Shown: positions 50,504 through 60,836, numbered from the stretch's first letter. The stretch: 64,000 nt of DNA from Deinococcus indicus (GCF_002198095.1 NZ_NHMK01000009.1:806001-870000); one strand, 5' to 3'. The notes: generated by a model not told the origin, from the sequence alone. Numbers and translations: made by a program.

Positions 50504-51670
50504 GTGCCGTTAGGTCAACTGTTCCTGGAACTCGGGGTGGTCATCCTGGCGCTGGCGCTCGTGGGCCGCGCAGCCGGGCGGCTGGGCATCACGCCCATTC
50601 CGCTGTACCTGCTCGCGGGCGTGGGGCTGGGCGCGTTCATGCACCTGGGCCGCGCCCCGGAGGAATTCATCCACGTGGGCGCCGAGATCGGCGCGGTGCT
50701 GCTGCTGTTCACGCTGGGCCTGGAATTCACCAGTCAGGAACTCCGCGAGAGCCTGAGCAAGCAGCGGAACATCGGCGCGCTGGACCTCGCCCTGAACTTC
50801 CCGCCGGGCCTGATCGCCGGGTGGCTGCTGGGCCTGCCCCCCATGGCCTGCGTGCTGCTGGGCGGCGTGACGTACCTGACCAGCAGCGGCATCGCCAGCA
50901 AGGTGCTGTCGGACCTGGGCCGACTCGGGAACCGCGAGACGCCGGTCATCCTGGGCGTGTGCGTGCTGGAGGACGTCGCCATGGCCGTGTACCTGCCGGT
51001 CGTGGCGGCGCTGCTGCTGGGCGGCACGCTGGTCGCCATCGGCGTGAACCTGATCGTCGCGCTGGGCGTGTTCGCCCTGACCTTCTTCCTGGCGTTGCGC
51101 TACGGGCACCTCCTGAGCCGCGCGCTGAACGTCCCCAGCGACGAGGCGCTGCTGCTGGGCGTGCTGGGACTGGTGCTGGTCGTGGCCGGCGCCGCCGACC
51201 TGCTGAAGGTCAGCGCCGCCATCGGCGCGTTCCTGGTGGGCATCGCGCTGTCCGGCGAGGTCGCCGACCGCGCCCGGCGGCAGATCGAGCCGCTGCGGGA
51301 CCTGTTCGCCGCCGTGTTCTTCGTGTTCTTCGGCCTGCAACTGAACCTCGCCCAGGTGCCGGACGTGCTGCTGGCCGCCACGCTGCTGGCCGTCGTGACC
51401 GCCGCCACCAAGTTCGCAGTCGGCTGGATCGGCGCGGCCCGCGCGGGCGTGCAGACACGCGGCCGCGTCCGCGCCGGAGCGACCCTGATCGCACGCGGCG
51501 AGTTCAGCATCCTGATCGCGGGCCTGGGCCTGGGGCTCGCGCCGCAACTGGGGCCGCTGGCCGCCGTGTACGTACTGCTGACCGCCCTGATCGGCCCGGT
51601 CGTGACCCGCTTCGACGCACCCATCGCCGCGTGGCTGACCCGCCCCGCCCGGCCCGCCACGAGCAACTGA
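50504..51670 (+). CDS. khtU: CPA2 cation/proton antiporter, KhtU/KefB-like
   Basis: 388 aa, 12-13 helices, Na+/H+ exchanger fold. LGITPIPLYLLAGVGLG, LLLFTLGLEFT (helix 3 signature), GVCVLEDVAMAVYLP (ion-site acidic pair region) and ARGEFSILIAGLGLG. It exchanges K+ (or Na+) for protons. There is no C-terminal TrkA-N domain, so regulation must come from the separate KhtT-like protein encoded 31 bases upstream. GTG 50504 is preceded by GGGGGG. Confidence 0.87.
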   Translation: MPLGQLFLELGVVILALALVGRAAGRLGITPIPLYLLAGVGLGAFMHLGRAPEEFIHVGAEIGAVLLLFTLGLEFTSQELRESLSKQRNIGALDLALNFPPGLIAGWLLGLPPMACVLLGGVTYLTSSGIASKVLSDLGRLGNRETPVILGVCVLEDVAMAVYLPVVAALLLGGTLVAIGVNLIVALGVFALTFFLALRYGHLLSRALNVPSDEALLLGVLGLVLVVAGAADLLKVSAAIGAFLVGIALSGEVADRARRQIEPLRDLFAAVFFVFFGLQLNLAQVPDVLLAATLLAVVTAATKFAVGWIGAARAGVQTRGRVRAGATLIARGEFSILIAGLGLGLAPQLGPLAAVYVLLTALIGPVVTRFDAPIAAWLTRPARPATSN

Positions 51671-51681
51671 CCCCCAGCAAC

Positions 51682-51723
51682 AGGAACCGGCGGCAAAGGG
51701 AATATCCTCTGCCGCCGGTTCCT
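51682..51723. terminator. 14-bp hairpin terminator after the antiporter gene
   Basis: AGGAACCGGCGGCA pairs perfectly with TGCCGCCGGTTCCT around a 14-base loop. It lies between convergent transcripts and can serve both. Confidence 0.8.
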
Positions 51724-51742
51724 GTCGATGTTCACGCTGCCT

Positions 51743-51777
51743 GGATTGAACGGCTTTGCAGCCCATTCAATCGGAGG
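51743..51777 (-). repeat. Dispersed repeat family A, copy 8 (end fragment)
   Basis: GGATTGAACGGCTTTGCAGC then CCATTCAATCGGAG: only the terminal hairpin of family A survives, immediately beside the stop codon of the radical SAM gene. Confidence 0.7.
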
Positions 51778-51780
51778 CCC

Positions 51781-53313
51781 TCAGATGGCGAGGCCCTGCG
51801 CGTGGGCGCTGACGTCCTTGCTCTCGTACTGGCCGGGCGGCAGGTCGATGGCGGGGGCGTTCGTCTCGAATTCGTCGTGCCAGCCGACCTCGTCCAGGGC
51901 CTTTTTCCACGCGCCGATGCTCTCGTTGCGGTAGATCTGGTAGGCGGCCATGCCGACCTCCGGGCCGCCGCGCGCGATCACGCTTTCCACCCAGGCCCAC
52001 TTGGCGGACACGTTGCGCAGTTCGGCGGTGGTGCGCAGCTCCTTCTGGATGCGTTTCATGCGCTTCTCGATGACCTGCACGCCCGCGAAGGGGTCCGCGA
52101 AGTGCGGCGTGTGGCGTTTGGGCACGAAGGGACTGATGCCCAGCGCGATGCGGTTGATCCCGGCGAGTTCCTTGGTGAACGAGATCAGTTCCGTGATGTC
52201 GTCGTCGTTCTCGGGGCCCAGGCCGATCATCATGTACACCTTGACGCCCTTGAAGCCCAGGTCGCGGCTGATGTGCGCGGTCTTGACGAGGTCCTCGGTG
52301 GTGATGCCTTTCTTCAGCCAGCGGCGCAGGCGTTCGCTGGGGGCGTCGCTGGCGACCGTGAAGGTGCGCAGCCCGCCAGCCTTGAGGATCTCGGCCAGTT
52401 CGGCGTCCACCGTGTCGGCGCGGATGGAGCTGACGCCCAGCTTGATGCCCCGGTCGGTCAGGGTGCGCCCCACGAACTTGGTGTGCGGGAAGTCGCTGAG
52501 GGCCGCGCCGACCAGACCGACCTTGGTGGCCCAGTCGGGAATGACGTCCAGCAGTTCCTGCGCCTGGTTGTTGCGGTTCGGGCCGTACATGGTCCGGGCG
52601 AGGCAGAAGGTGCAGGGGCGGGGGCAGCCGCGCTGCGCCTCGACGAGGAACATGTTGCTCAGTTCGCTGTGCGGCGTGACGATCTGGCTGTACGCGGGCA
52701 GCAGTTCCTTGGGCGCGGTCGCCCACTTGGGTTCGTGGGTGTGCCGCGCCGGGAGGAACACGCCGGGCATGCCGTCCACGAGGTCGTAGAAGTCCTCGCG
52801 GCTCGTCGCCTCGCGCAGGGCCTCGCTGATGACCGGGATGATCTGCTCGCCGTCCCCGATGATGATCACGTCCGCGAACGGAGCGAGCGGGTAGGGGTTG
52901 GAGCTGGTGAACGGCCCGCCGATCATGACGATGGCGTCGCTGTCGTCGCGTTCCTCCCGCAGGGGGCGCAGTCCGGTCACGTCCAGCAGGCGGATGATGT
53001 TCGTCAGGTCCAGCTCGAACGACACGCTGATCGCCAGCAGCTGGCAGTCCCCGGCGTCGCGGCCCGTCTCGACGGTGGGCAGGGCCTGCCCGGTCCGCTC
53101 GAAGGCCTCGACGTCGTCGGGCAGGAAGGCGCGTTCGCAGGCGACACCTTCTTCCTGGTTGAACATGCGGTAGATGACCTGATAGCCCAGCGAGGCCATG
53201 CCGACCGAGTAGCGGTTCGGGAAGGCCAGGGTCACGCGGACGGGCGCCTGCTTGAACAGGGTGCCGGTCTCGTCGTCGAGCAGGGGTTTGATGGTGTTGC
53301 GCCAGTAACTCAA
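51781..53313 (-). CDS. B12-binding-like radical SAM protein
   Basis: 510 aa. The [4Fe-4S] motif CPRPCTFC has Cys230, Cys234 and Cys237 (CxxxCxxC). An N-terminal Rossmann-like domain (VTLAFPNRYSVGMASLGYQ...ISVSFELDLTNI...IMIGGPFTSSNP) resembles the B12-binding fold but has no clear DxHxxG. The C-terminal radical SAM half has IRADTVDAELAEIL and KVYMMIGLGPENDDD. It matches the large bacterial group annotated TIGR03960-like (often rRNA/peptide methylthio or unknown chemistry). TTG 53313 has GGAGG 5-6 bases upstream. Confidence 0.85.
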   Translation of the reverse strand: MSYWRNTIKPLLDDETGTLFKQAPVRVTLAFPNRYSVGMASLGYQVIYRMFNQEEGVACERAFLPDDVEAFERTGQALPTVETGRDAGDCQLLAISVSFELDLTNIIRLLDVTGLRPLREERDDSDAIVMIGGPFTSSNPYPLAPFADVIIIGDGEQIIPVISEALREATSREDFYDLVDGMPGVFLPARHTHEPKWATAPKELLPAYSQIVTPHSELSNMFLVEAQRGCPRPCTFCLARTMYGPNRNNQAQELLDVIPDWATKVGLVGAALSDFPHTKFVGRTLTDRGIKLGVSSIRADTVDAELAEILKAGGLRTFTVASDAPSERLRRWLKKGITTEDLVKTAHISRDLGFKGVKVYMMIGLGPENDDDITELISFTKELAGINRIALGISPFVPKRHTPHFADPFAGVQVIEKRMKRIQKELRTTAELRNVSAKWAWVESVIARGGPEVGMAAYQIYRNESIGAWKKALDEVGWHDEFETNAPAIDLPPGQYESKDVSAHAQGLAI

Positions 53314-53362
53314 AAGTCCTCCGGGAGCGTGGGCCGCGCCGGAGGGAAAGCCAGAGCGGATC

Positions 53363-53401
53363 TCAGCGCAGGGGCTGGGCTCGGGCGGCGGCGCGCGTCA
53401 C
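53363..53401 (-). CDS. Possible leaderless mini-ORF upstream of the radical SAM gene
   Basis: TAGAAT (53415-53410) is followed after 8 bases by GTG and 12 codons (VTRAAARAQPLR) ending at TGA. The main gene starts 49 bases further with its own ribosome site. Placement fits the leaderless pattern, but the composition is plain; weak support. Confidence 0.3.
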   Translation of the reverse strand: MTRAAARAQPLR

Positions 53402-53466
53402 AATCTGCCATTCTACGGGATTGCGCGCACCCAACTGAAGTCCGCGTCACGACCGGCGCACGCCGC

Positions 53467-53913
53467 CTACGGGTCCGGGGTCGGGGGCGGGGCGTCCGGC
53501 AGGGCGCGCCCCTGCGGGTACAGCCAGCGCAGGAACACCAGGAACAGGCCGATCACGGTGGCGGTGCTGGTCGTCAGGAACGCCACGAGCACGCTGCTGT
53601 CCAGCCGGAACGGTCGCCCCGCCAGTTCGCCCCACCCGGCCGCCAGGGTCAGGACCACGTCGGCGGCCAGCCACGCGCCGGACAGCAGGAACACGATGGC
53701 CCCCACACCCAGCCGCAGCCAGCGTTGATCCACCGCCTCGCGGTAGCGCAGTTCGCGGGTGCGGCGTTCCAGGTCCGCCTGGGTGGGCAGGGCGCGCCGC
53801 TCGGCCTCCAGACCGTGCAGGACGGCCTGTTCGATGGCGGTCCGTTCGGGTGCCGGGGCCGGTGGTGGCGCGGCAGGGGGCGGACCGGCAGGTGGTGGCG
53901 AGGGGTCCGGCAT
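53467..53913 (-). CDS. Small membrane protein overlapping the Panacea gene, toxin candidate
   Basis: 148 aa, not recognised. A Pro/Ala-rich N-terminus (residues 1-24), an amphipathic Arg/Glu helix (ERRALPTQADLERRTRELRY), two membrane helices at about 68-90 (GVGAIVFLLSGAWLAADVVL) and 107-130 (VLVAFLTTSTATVIGLFLVFL), and a Pro-rich tail. ATG 53913 overlaps the stop of the Panacea-domain gene by one base (TGATG), so the two are made together. Panacea proteins are known antitoxins with very diverse toxin partners, some of which act on membranes. This is the positional candidate toxin, but nothing in its sequence proves toxicity. Confidence 0.55.
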   Translation of the reverse strand: MPDPSPPPAGPPPAAPPPAPAPERTAIEQAVLHGLEAERRALPTQADLERRTRELRYREAVDQRWLRLGVGAIVFLLSGAWLAADVVLTLAAGWGELAGRPFRLDSSVLVAFLTTSTATVIGLFLVFLRWLYPQGRALPDAPPPTPDP

Positions 53914-54419
53914 CAGGCGCTGCGGGCCAGGGCGGTGTAGTACTCGCGGGTGATCTCGTCGGGGATCAGGTCGGCGCGGGCCGCGTACACCTGCGCCCAG
54001 GGGCTGCCGGCGCGGTGGGTCAGGCGTGAGAGTTCCAGGCCGTCCATGCTGCCGTAGGCGCTCCAGACGCTGCGAATCACCTCGGCGGCGTCCGGGTCGG
54101 CGTGCAGATCCGGTTCGGACGGCGCGACCGGCAGCGGCGACTCGATGGGCTGCACGCCCCGCCCGCCCCAGCGTTCCCACAGGCGGCGGATGACCGGGCC
54201 GTTCCTCCAGGCGTGGACGGTGTTGTACGTCAGGGGGCGGCCCAGCAGGGCCAGCGCGTAGCCGTGCGCGATGAACACCAGTTTGTGCACCTGCATCTGC
54301 GTCAGGTGCCTTCCCTCGCGGCGGGCCAGTTCGATGAAGGCGTTCGCCACGACCTCGGCGGCGTACCCACCGGGGGGCAGCGCGGCGGGCCAGGGGGTGA
54401 CGGGCTCGGGGTGGGTCAT
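53913..54419 (-). CDS. Panacea-domain (DUF4065) protein, putative antitoxin
   Basis: 168 aa. The domain is clear: VANAFIELARREGRHLTQMQVHKLVFIAHGYALALLGRPL ('lq.qKllYla.g..l...g.pl' in the family), VHAWRNGPVIRRLWERWG and a C-terminal SRLTHRAGSPWAQVY. Panacea (PanA/GepA/SocA-like) proteins are hyperpromiscuous antitoxins. ATG 54419 has a perfect AAAGGAGGT 7-8 bases upstream, much stronger than other genes here, as expected for an antitoxin made in excess. A TACGCT -10 box at 54477-54472 gives a leader of about 45 bases. Confidence 0.82.
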   Translation of the reverse strand: MTHPEPVTPWPAALPPGGYAAEVVANAFIELARREGRHLTQMQVHKLVFIAHGYALALLGRPLTYNTVHAWRNGPVIRRLWERWGGRGVQPIESPLPVAPSEPDLHADPDAAEVIRSVWSAYGSMDGLELSRLTHRAGSPWAQVYAARADLIPDEITREYYTALARSA

Positions 54420-54468
54420 GGCAACAACCTCCTTTCCCGGCTGGTCGGACCCGCCGGGGGTTCTGTCC

Positions 54469-55320
54469 TCAGCGTAACACGGCGGGGCCGGAAGCGGTGG
54501 GGCCGGGCGCGGTGGAGTCCAGCGTGCCCAGGTACGCCTTCGTCCGGTACGCCAGTTCCACGCAGGCCTCGGCCCCCGGCATCCCCGCCTGCGCGTGAGC
54601 GTCGAACGCCGCGTCCAGCGCCGACCGCAGCGCCGGGAACTCCGGCGAGTCCGGCGCGGGCAGGTAACTCACGCTGCCCGCCAGCGCATGCAGGGCCGCG
54701 CGCGTCAGGGGGTGCGTGTGCGTCCATTCACGCGCCTCGAACCCGCCGGGCATGAACAGCGGCAGGTCATCCTCCGGCACTCGGATCTGAAGGGGATCGT
54801 CGTCTGTGAACGCCCGCACGACCTCGCCGTACGCGCGGTTGAACGGCGCGCTTTCCTGCGCGGCCCGCCAGTCGTTCCAGACGAACAGCACCCGCCCGCC
54901 CGGAACCAGCACCCGCCGGAACTCCGGCAGGGTCCGCGCCGGGTCGAACCAGTGGGCCGCCTGCGCCGCCGTGATCAGCCCCACCGACGCGCCCGCCAAC
55001 CCGGTCGCCTCGGACGTTCCGGCCTGCACGGTCAGACCCGGCACGCCGCACAACCCCTCACCCAGCCGGGCGCGCATGTCCGGGTTGGGTTCCACGGCCG
55101 TCACGGCCGCCCCGTGCGCCAGCAGCAGGCGCGTGAACAGCCCGGTCCCCGCGCCGATATCCGCGACCCGTGCGTCCAGCAGCCCCAGGTCACGCAACCA
55201 CGCTCCCAGCGCGTCCGGGTAACCAGGGCGGGCCTGCGCGTACACGTCCGCGCGGCCCAGGAACCGCGCCGGATTCACCACGCTGGAATCGGCCGTCTGT
55301 TCGGGCGTCAGGTCAGACAT
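54469..55320 (-). CDS. Class I SAM-dependent methyltransferase
   Basis: 283 aa. Motif I VADIGAGTGLFTRLLL, motif II VTAVEPNPDMRARL, motif post-II ITAAQAAHWFDP and VLVPGGRVLFVWNDW are those of Methyltransf_11 (YcgJ/UbiE-like). The HWFDP phrase occurs in trans-aconitate-type small-molecule methyltransferases, and the substrate is unknown. ATG 55320 lies 6 bases after CAGGAT, probably leaderless. The stop at 54469 falls in the promoter region of the Panacea gene. Confidence 0.87.
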   Translation of the reverse strand: MSDLTPEQTADSSVVNPARFLGRADVYAQARPGYPDALGAWLRDLGLLDARVADIGAGTGLFTRLLLAHGAAVTAVEPNPDMRARLGEGLCGVPGLTVQAGTSEATGLAGASVGLITAAQAAHWFDPARTLPEFRRVLVPGGRVLFVWNDWRAAQESAPFNRAYGEVVRAFTDDDPLQIRVPEDDLPLFMPGGFEAREWTHTHPLTRAALHALAGSVSYLPAPDSPEFPALRSALDAAFDAHAQAGMPGAEACVELAYRTKAYLGTLDSTAPGPTASGPAVLR

Positions 55321-55371
55321 ACCCTCATCCTGCCATGATGACCCACACGGCGCGGGAGCACCTGCGCAGCC

Positions 55372-55695
55372 TCAGGCAGAGGTGTCCGATGTGACCGGGG
55401 GTTTCTCCAGGCGAACCGGTGCTGCACCGGCCGGGCGGGCAGCGGCGCCCGACCGCGCAGCTTCGCCTCCGCCACGCGCCCGCAGCGCCGGACGCCACGC
55501 GCTCGTCACGAAGTACACCAGCCCGCCCAGCAGCCCCGTCACCAGCAGGAACCACAGCAGGCGACCCAGCACCCCCACCGCCCCCACCACGAACACGCCC
55601 AGCCCCGTCAGCAACTGCCCCAGCAGCCACACGGCCGCCAACGCAGTGACCGCCAGGAGAATCACGCCCGCCAGGGCCAGCAGCAGTCGCGTCAT
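55372..55695 (-). CDS. Small membrane protein of unknown function
   Basis: 107 aa. Two or three hydrophobic helices fill residues 3-70 (LLLALAGVILLAVTALAAVW and following Leu/Gly/Val-rich segments). The Ala/Arg/Pro-rich C-terminal tail is about 40 residues and likely cytoplasmic and disordered. ATG 55695 was chosen, 7 bases after TAGACT (leaderless); the longer reading to 55767 adds 24 unlikely residues. No family recognised. Confidence 0.6.
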   Translation of the reverse strand: MTRLLLALAGVILLAVTALAAVWLLGQLLTGLGVFVVGAVGVLGRLLWFLLVTGLLGGLVYFVTSAWRPALRARGGGEAARSGAAARPAGAAPVRLEKPPVTSDTSA

Positions 55696-55846
55696 GCCGC
55701 GCAGTCTAGCAAGCGGGCGGATGCAGAGGGTGGATCGGGGCATCTGACTCTTCATGCAGATCCTCATGAATTTAAGGTAAGAAAGCTGTGACCAGAGCTT
55801 GATAGCCTCCCTGAGCTTCGAACAGAACTTCTGTCGGAGAGACGCG

Positions 55847-55948
55847 TTGAGCTACGTACTGTATCCGGGCACCTGGTACGTGGTGAGCGAGTGGTGCGAC
55901 CGGCTTTTCGTTCAGCTGTCCCCTGTCTGTCAGGGCAGCCTTCATTGA
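55847..55948 (+). CDS. Possible 33-aa small protein
   Basis: TTG start with CGGAGAG 7 bases upstream, 33 codons rich in aromatic residues and with two Cys (begins SYVLYPGTWYVVSEWC). It ends 37 bases before the secreted protein gene. The sequence around it (55750-55985) is clearly lower in G+C than the neighbours. It may be a leader ORF of the secreted-protein gene or chance. In the 290-base gap 55696-55985 nothing else is apparent. Confidence 0.35.
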   Translation: MSYVLYPGTWYVVSEWCDRLFVQLSPVCQGSLH

Positions 55949-55985
55949 TATGACTGCAGGATCACGGTCCTGCGGAGGAGTTCCC

Positions 55986-56438
55986 ATGCGTACATTCAAA
56001 ACTGCCACCCTGCTGACCGTCCTGCTGCTGACCCCCTTCGCGGGGGCCGTGTCCTCGCAGAGCAGCGACTACGACACCGCCATCGTGACCGGGCAGTCCA
56101 CGACGGTCGGCACCTTCGGCGAGGCCGTCAGCTTCAACGTCAGCACGGGCGAGGTCGACCTTCCGGTCATGAAACCCGGCGAGACCTACACCATCACCAT
56201 TCCCGTGGAAAACACCACGGACCGCGCCATCCGGCTGCAGCTGAAAGACGTGCAGGTGACCAGCGGCAATACCTCGGTCGCGTCGGTGACCTGGAGCACC
56301 CAGTCTGGTGATCTGGAACTCGCCGCCGGTGAATCCGGCGAACTGTCCATCACGGTCGTCACCCAGGACGCCGGCACCGTGAAGGCGGGCGACGTGGTGA
56401 CCATCGGATACGGCGTGACCGGCCAGTCCGCGTACTGA
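55986..56438 (+). CDS. Small secreted beta-sandwich protein
   Basis: 150 aa. The signal peptide (RTFKTATLLTVLLLTPFAGA) is followed by a Ser/Thr/Val-rich domain without cysteines: TITIPVENTTDRAIRLQLKD, then a VTWSTQSGDLEL strand and GELSITVVTQDAG. This looks like an Ig/DUF11-like sandwich of surface or pilus proteins, but I cannot assign a family. ATG 55986 has GGAGGAG 5 bases upstream. A 15-bp terminator follows. Confidence 0.65.
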   Translation: MRTFKTATLLTVLLLTPFAGAVSSQSSDYDTAIVTGQSTTVGTFGEAVSFNVSTGEVDLPVMKPGETYTITIPVENTTDRAIRLQLKDVQVTSGNTSVASVTWSTQSGDLELAAGESGELSITVVTQDAGTVKAGDVVTIGYGVTGQSAY

Positions 56439-56470
56439 TCGGAAGTCCCGCAGTGGTGGCCCGCCACCTG

Positions 56471-56516
56471 CCAGAAACGACCCGCCGGGACGACCGTCTC
56501 TGCGGGTCGTTTCTGG
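56471..56516 (+). terminator. 15-bp hairpin terminator
   Basis: CCAGAAACGACCCGC pairs perfectly with GCGGGTCGTTTCTGG around a 16-base loop. It separates the two small secreted-protein genes. Confidence 0.8.
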
Positions 56517-56583
56517 CTGCGTCCCACCCGGCCGGTCGAGACAAGGGTATTGCGCGCCGCACGAATCGAGGAGCGAATCCACC

Positions 56584-57204
56584 ATGCAACATGCCAGTAA
56601 CATCGACCTGAAGCGCAGCGGACTGCCCGGCCTCTGCCTGTGGGCTGCCCTGACGGCCGCCACGGCGGCGGCGCAGGTGTCCGTCCCGAAGGTGTCCATC
56701 ACGCCCAGTCAGGTGACCACGACCGAACTCGCCCGTACGGTGCTGGTTCAGCCCGCGCAGCTGGAGGCGCGGCTGAATCCGGGGATGTCGACCACGACCC
56801 TGACCTTCACGCTCCTGAGCCCCATCACCACAGAGGTCTACCTGAAAAGCCAGGATCGCCGCCTGATCGTCCGGCTGCCGGATGCACCGGTCCGTCTGAC
56901 CGCGCACATGACGCAGCCGGTCAGCGTGCTCGTCATGGAGCCGCACGCCGGGCAGCTGAGTGTCCTGAACCGAAGCGGCGACGTCATCGGCACGGTGCCG
57001 TACCGGGTCGAGTCCGCGAAACTGGTGAATCAGAACCTGTCGCTGAACTACTCGCCGGGCGGGGCGCGGCTCGGGCTGAACTACTCGGTCAGCGGCGTAC
57101 CGGCGTCCATCTTCGATCCACGCTGGTCCGCGAGTGCGAACGTCAGCCTGAAAACCGATTCAGGGCAGTTGGGCGGCGGTGTGAGCGTGAACCTTTCCTG
57201 GTGA
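56584..57204 (+). CDS. Secreted beta-rich protein of unknown function
   Basis: 206 aa. A signal peptide (GLPGLCLWAALTAATAAA/Q near residue 30) precedes Thr/Ser/Val strands (TVLVQPAQLEARLNPGMSTT). The last third alternates polar and hydrophobic residues (LVNQNLSLNYSPGGARLGLN, VNLSW at the very end), which suggests beta-hairpins and possibly insertion in the outer membrane, where a terminal aromatic residue is common. ATG 56584 has GAGGAG 9 bases upstream. Same direction as the preceding secreted protein; a functional pair is possible. Confidence 0.6.
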   Translation: MQHASNIDLKRSGLPGLCLWAALTAATAAAQVSVPKVSITPSQVTTTELARTVLVQPAQLEARLNPGMSTTTLTFTLLSPITTEVYLKSQDRRLIVRLPDAPVRLTAHMTQPVSVLVMEPHAGQLSVLNRSGDVIGTVPYRVESAKLVNQNLSLNYSPGGARLGLNYSVSGVPASIFDPRWSASANVSLKTDSGQLGGGVSVNLSW

Positions 57205-57241
57205 CTGCCGCGCTGCCCGTTCCTGCCGTACCCTGTCGGGC

Positions 57242-58789
57242 GTGAAGATTGTCGAGACGGAGCTGCTGGTGATCGGGGGCGGTGTGGCGGGCGCGTACGC
57301 GGCCCTGACGGCGCGCAGTTACGGGGCGGATGTGGTGCTGGCCTGCAAGACGCCGCTGACGGGCGGTTCGACCCGCTGGGCGCAGGGGGGGATCGCGGCG
57401 CCGCTGGCGGTGGGGGACGAGGACGCGCACGCGCTCGACACCCTGAAGGCCGGGCGGGGCCTGTGCGAGCCGGAGGCCGTGCAGGCGTTCGTGCGGGACG
57501 CGCGGTCGCATGTGGAGACGCTGCGGGACCTGGGTGTGACGTTCAGCGCGCACGTGACGCTGGAGGGCGGGCACAGCCGGGCGCGGATCCGGCACACGGG
57601 GGACTCGACGGGGCATTCGATCAGCCGGGCGCTGGCGGAGGCGCTTCAGGCGGGGCGCGGGGCGGCGTTGAATGTGCTGGAGGGCGCGTTCGTGCGGAAC
57701 CTGCGGGTGTCCGGGGGTGCGGTGGTGGGCGCGGACCTGCTCACGCCGGACGGGCCGGTGGAGGTGCGGGCCGGGGCGGTGTTGCTGGCGACCGGGGGCT
57801 TCGGGCGGCTGTACCCGGTGACGACCGCGCCGCCCGAGGGCACGGGGGACGGGCTGGGGCTGGCGTGGCAGGCGGGCGCGGCGCTGCGGGACCTGGAGTT
57901 CGTGCAGTTCCACCCGACGGCGGTGGTGCGGGGCGGCGAGGCGTTCCTGGTGACGGAGGCCGCGCGGGGCGAGGGTGGGCGGCTGCTGAACGCGCGGGGC
58001 GAGCGGTTCATGGAGCGCTACGATCCGGCGCTGGAACTCGCGCCGCGGGACGTGGTGGCGCGCGCGATTGCCGCCGAGATCGCCGCGACGGGCCGGGTGG
58101 ACCTGGACCTGCGGCACCTGGGCGCGGCGTTCGTGCGCTCTCGCTTTCCGACGGTCACGGCGTCCCTGGCGCCGCTGGGCCTTGATCTGGGCGCGGACCT
58201 GATCCCGGTGCAGCCGGCGGTGCATTACACGATGGGCGGCGTGCAGACGGACGTGCAGGGCCGCACGGGCGTGCCGGGCCTGTACGCGGCGGGTGAGGTG
58301 GCGTCCAGCGGCCTGCACGGCGCGAACCGGCTGGCGAGCAACAGCCTGTCCGAGGGACTGGTGTTCGGCGCGCGGGCGGCGCGGGCGGCCCTGGCGGTCC
58401 TGAAGCCGGTGCCGGCGCGGACCGAGGCACTCCCGGCGCCGCTGGTGGACCCGGCCTGCCTGCCCGCACTGCGGTCGCTGGTGGCGGGCGCGGCGGGCCT
58501 GCGGCGCGACGGGGAGGCGCTGCGGGCCGCGCTGGACGCCTGGGCGTGGCCGGTGACGACCACCGAGTCCCGCGAGAGTCTGGAAGCCGGGCATCTGGCC
58601 CTGATCGGCGAACGGGTGCTGCGGGCGGCGCTGGCGCGCGAGGAGTCGCGTGGCGGGCACCACCGGACGGACTTTCCGGGCGAGGCGGCGGGCGCGGTGC
58701 ATTCCGTGCAGTCGCGCGCGCTGGGGGACACGGTGGCGCGGGTGCCGGTGGGCGCGGCGGTACCGGCTGTGCTAGGGTCTTCCGCGTGA
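57242..58789 (+). CDS. nadB: L-aspartate oxidase NadB
   Basis: 515 aa FAD enzyme that oxidises aspartate to iminoaspartate, the first step of de novo NAD synthesis. FAD motif VIGGGVAGAYAAL, substrate region GGSTRWAQGGIAA, HTGDSTGHSI, FVQFHPTAV, the catalytic-base segment TEAARGEGGRLLN, and HYTMGGVQTD...GLYAAGEVASSGLHGANRLASNSL, all as in NadB/SdhA. GTG 57242 lies 7 bases after TACCCT (leaderless). First gene of nadBCA. Its last bases contain a further TAGGGT box for the mini-ORF and nadC. Confidence 0.95.
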   Translation: MKIVETELLVIGGGVAGAYAALTARSYGADVVLACKTPLTGGSTRWAQGGIAAPLAVGDEDAHALDTLKAGRGLCEPEAVQAFVRDARSHVETLRDLGVTFSAHVTLEGGHSRARIRHTGDSTGHSISRALAEALQAGRGAALNVLEGAFVRNLRVSGGAVVGADLLTPDGPVEVRAGAVLLATGGFGRLYPVTTAPPEGTGDGLGLAWQAGAALRDLEFVQFHPTAVVRGGEAFLVTEAARGEGGRLLNARGERFMERYDPALELAPRDVVARAIAAEIAATGRVDLDLRHLGAAFVRSRFPTVTASLAPLGLDLGADLIPVQPAVHYTMGGVQTDVQGRTGVPGLYAAGEVASSGLHGANRLASNSLSEGLVFGARAARAALAVLKPVPARTEALPAPLVDPACLPALRSLVAGAAGLRRDGEALRAALDAWAWPVTTTESRESLEAGHLALIGERVLRAALAREESRGGHHRTDFPGEAAGAVHSVQSRALGDTVARVPVGAAVPAVLGSSA

Positions 58790-58823
58790 AATCCCGCACA
58801 ACGTCACCTCTGGGGGCCGCCCC

Positions 58824-58830
<7 letters not shown>
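58786..58830 (+). CDS. 14-codon ORF bridging nadB and nadC
   Basis: Reads VKSRTTSPLGAAPC. Its GTG overlaps the nadB stop (GTGA) and its TGA overlaps the nadC start (GTGCTGA). A TAGGGT box at 58773-58778 inside nadB lies 7 bases before the GTG, so it can also be the leaderless start of a shorter nadC-nadA transcript. Confidence 0.5.
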
Positions 58831-60748
<1,918 letters not shown>

Positions 60749-60753
60749 CCCGC

Positions 60754-60805
60754 AGCCGCAGACAGGCCCGACCCGCCGCTCTGGTGAGCGGGCCTGTCTG
60801 CGGCT
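60754..60805 (+). terminator. 17-bp hairpin terminator of nadBCA
   Basis: AGCCGCAGACAGGCCCG pairs perfectly with CGGGCCTGTCTGCGGCT around an 18-base loop, 5 bases after the nadA stop. Confidence 0.85.
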
Positions 60806-60836
60806 GTGAGCAGAGCACGTCAACCCATGCTGCCGA

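Noticed and set aside
53467..54180. A longer 237-residue start for the small membrane protein
   Set aside because: The extension overlaps the Panacea gene in another frame; ATG 53913 with the TGATG overlap explains translation.
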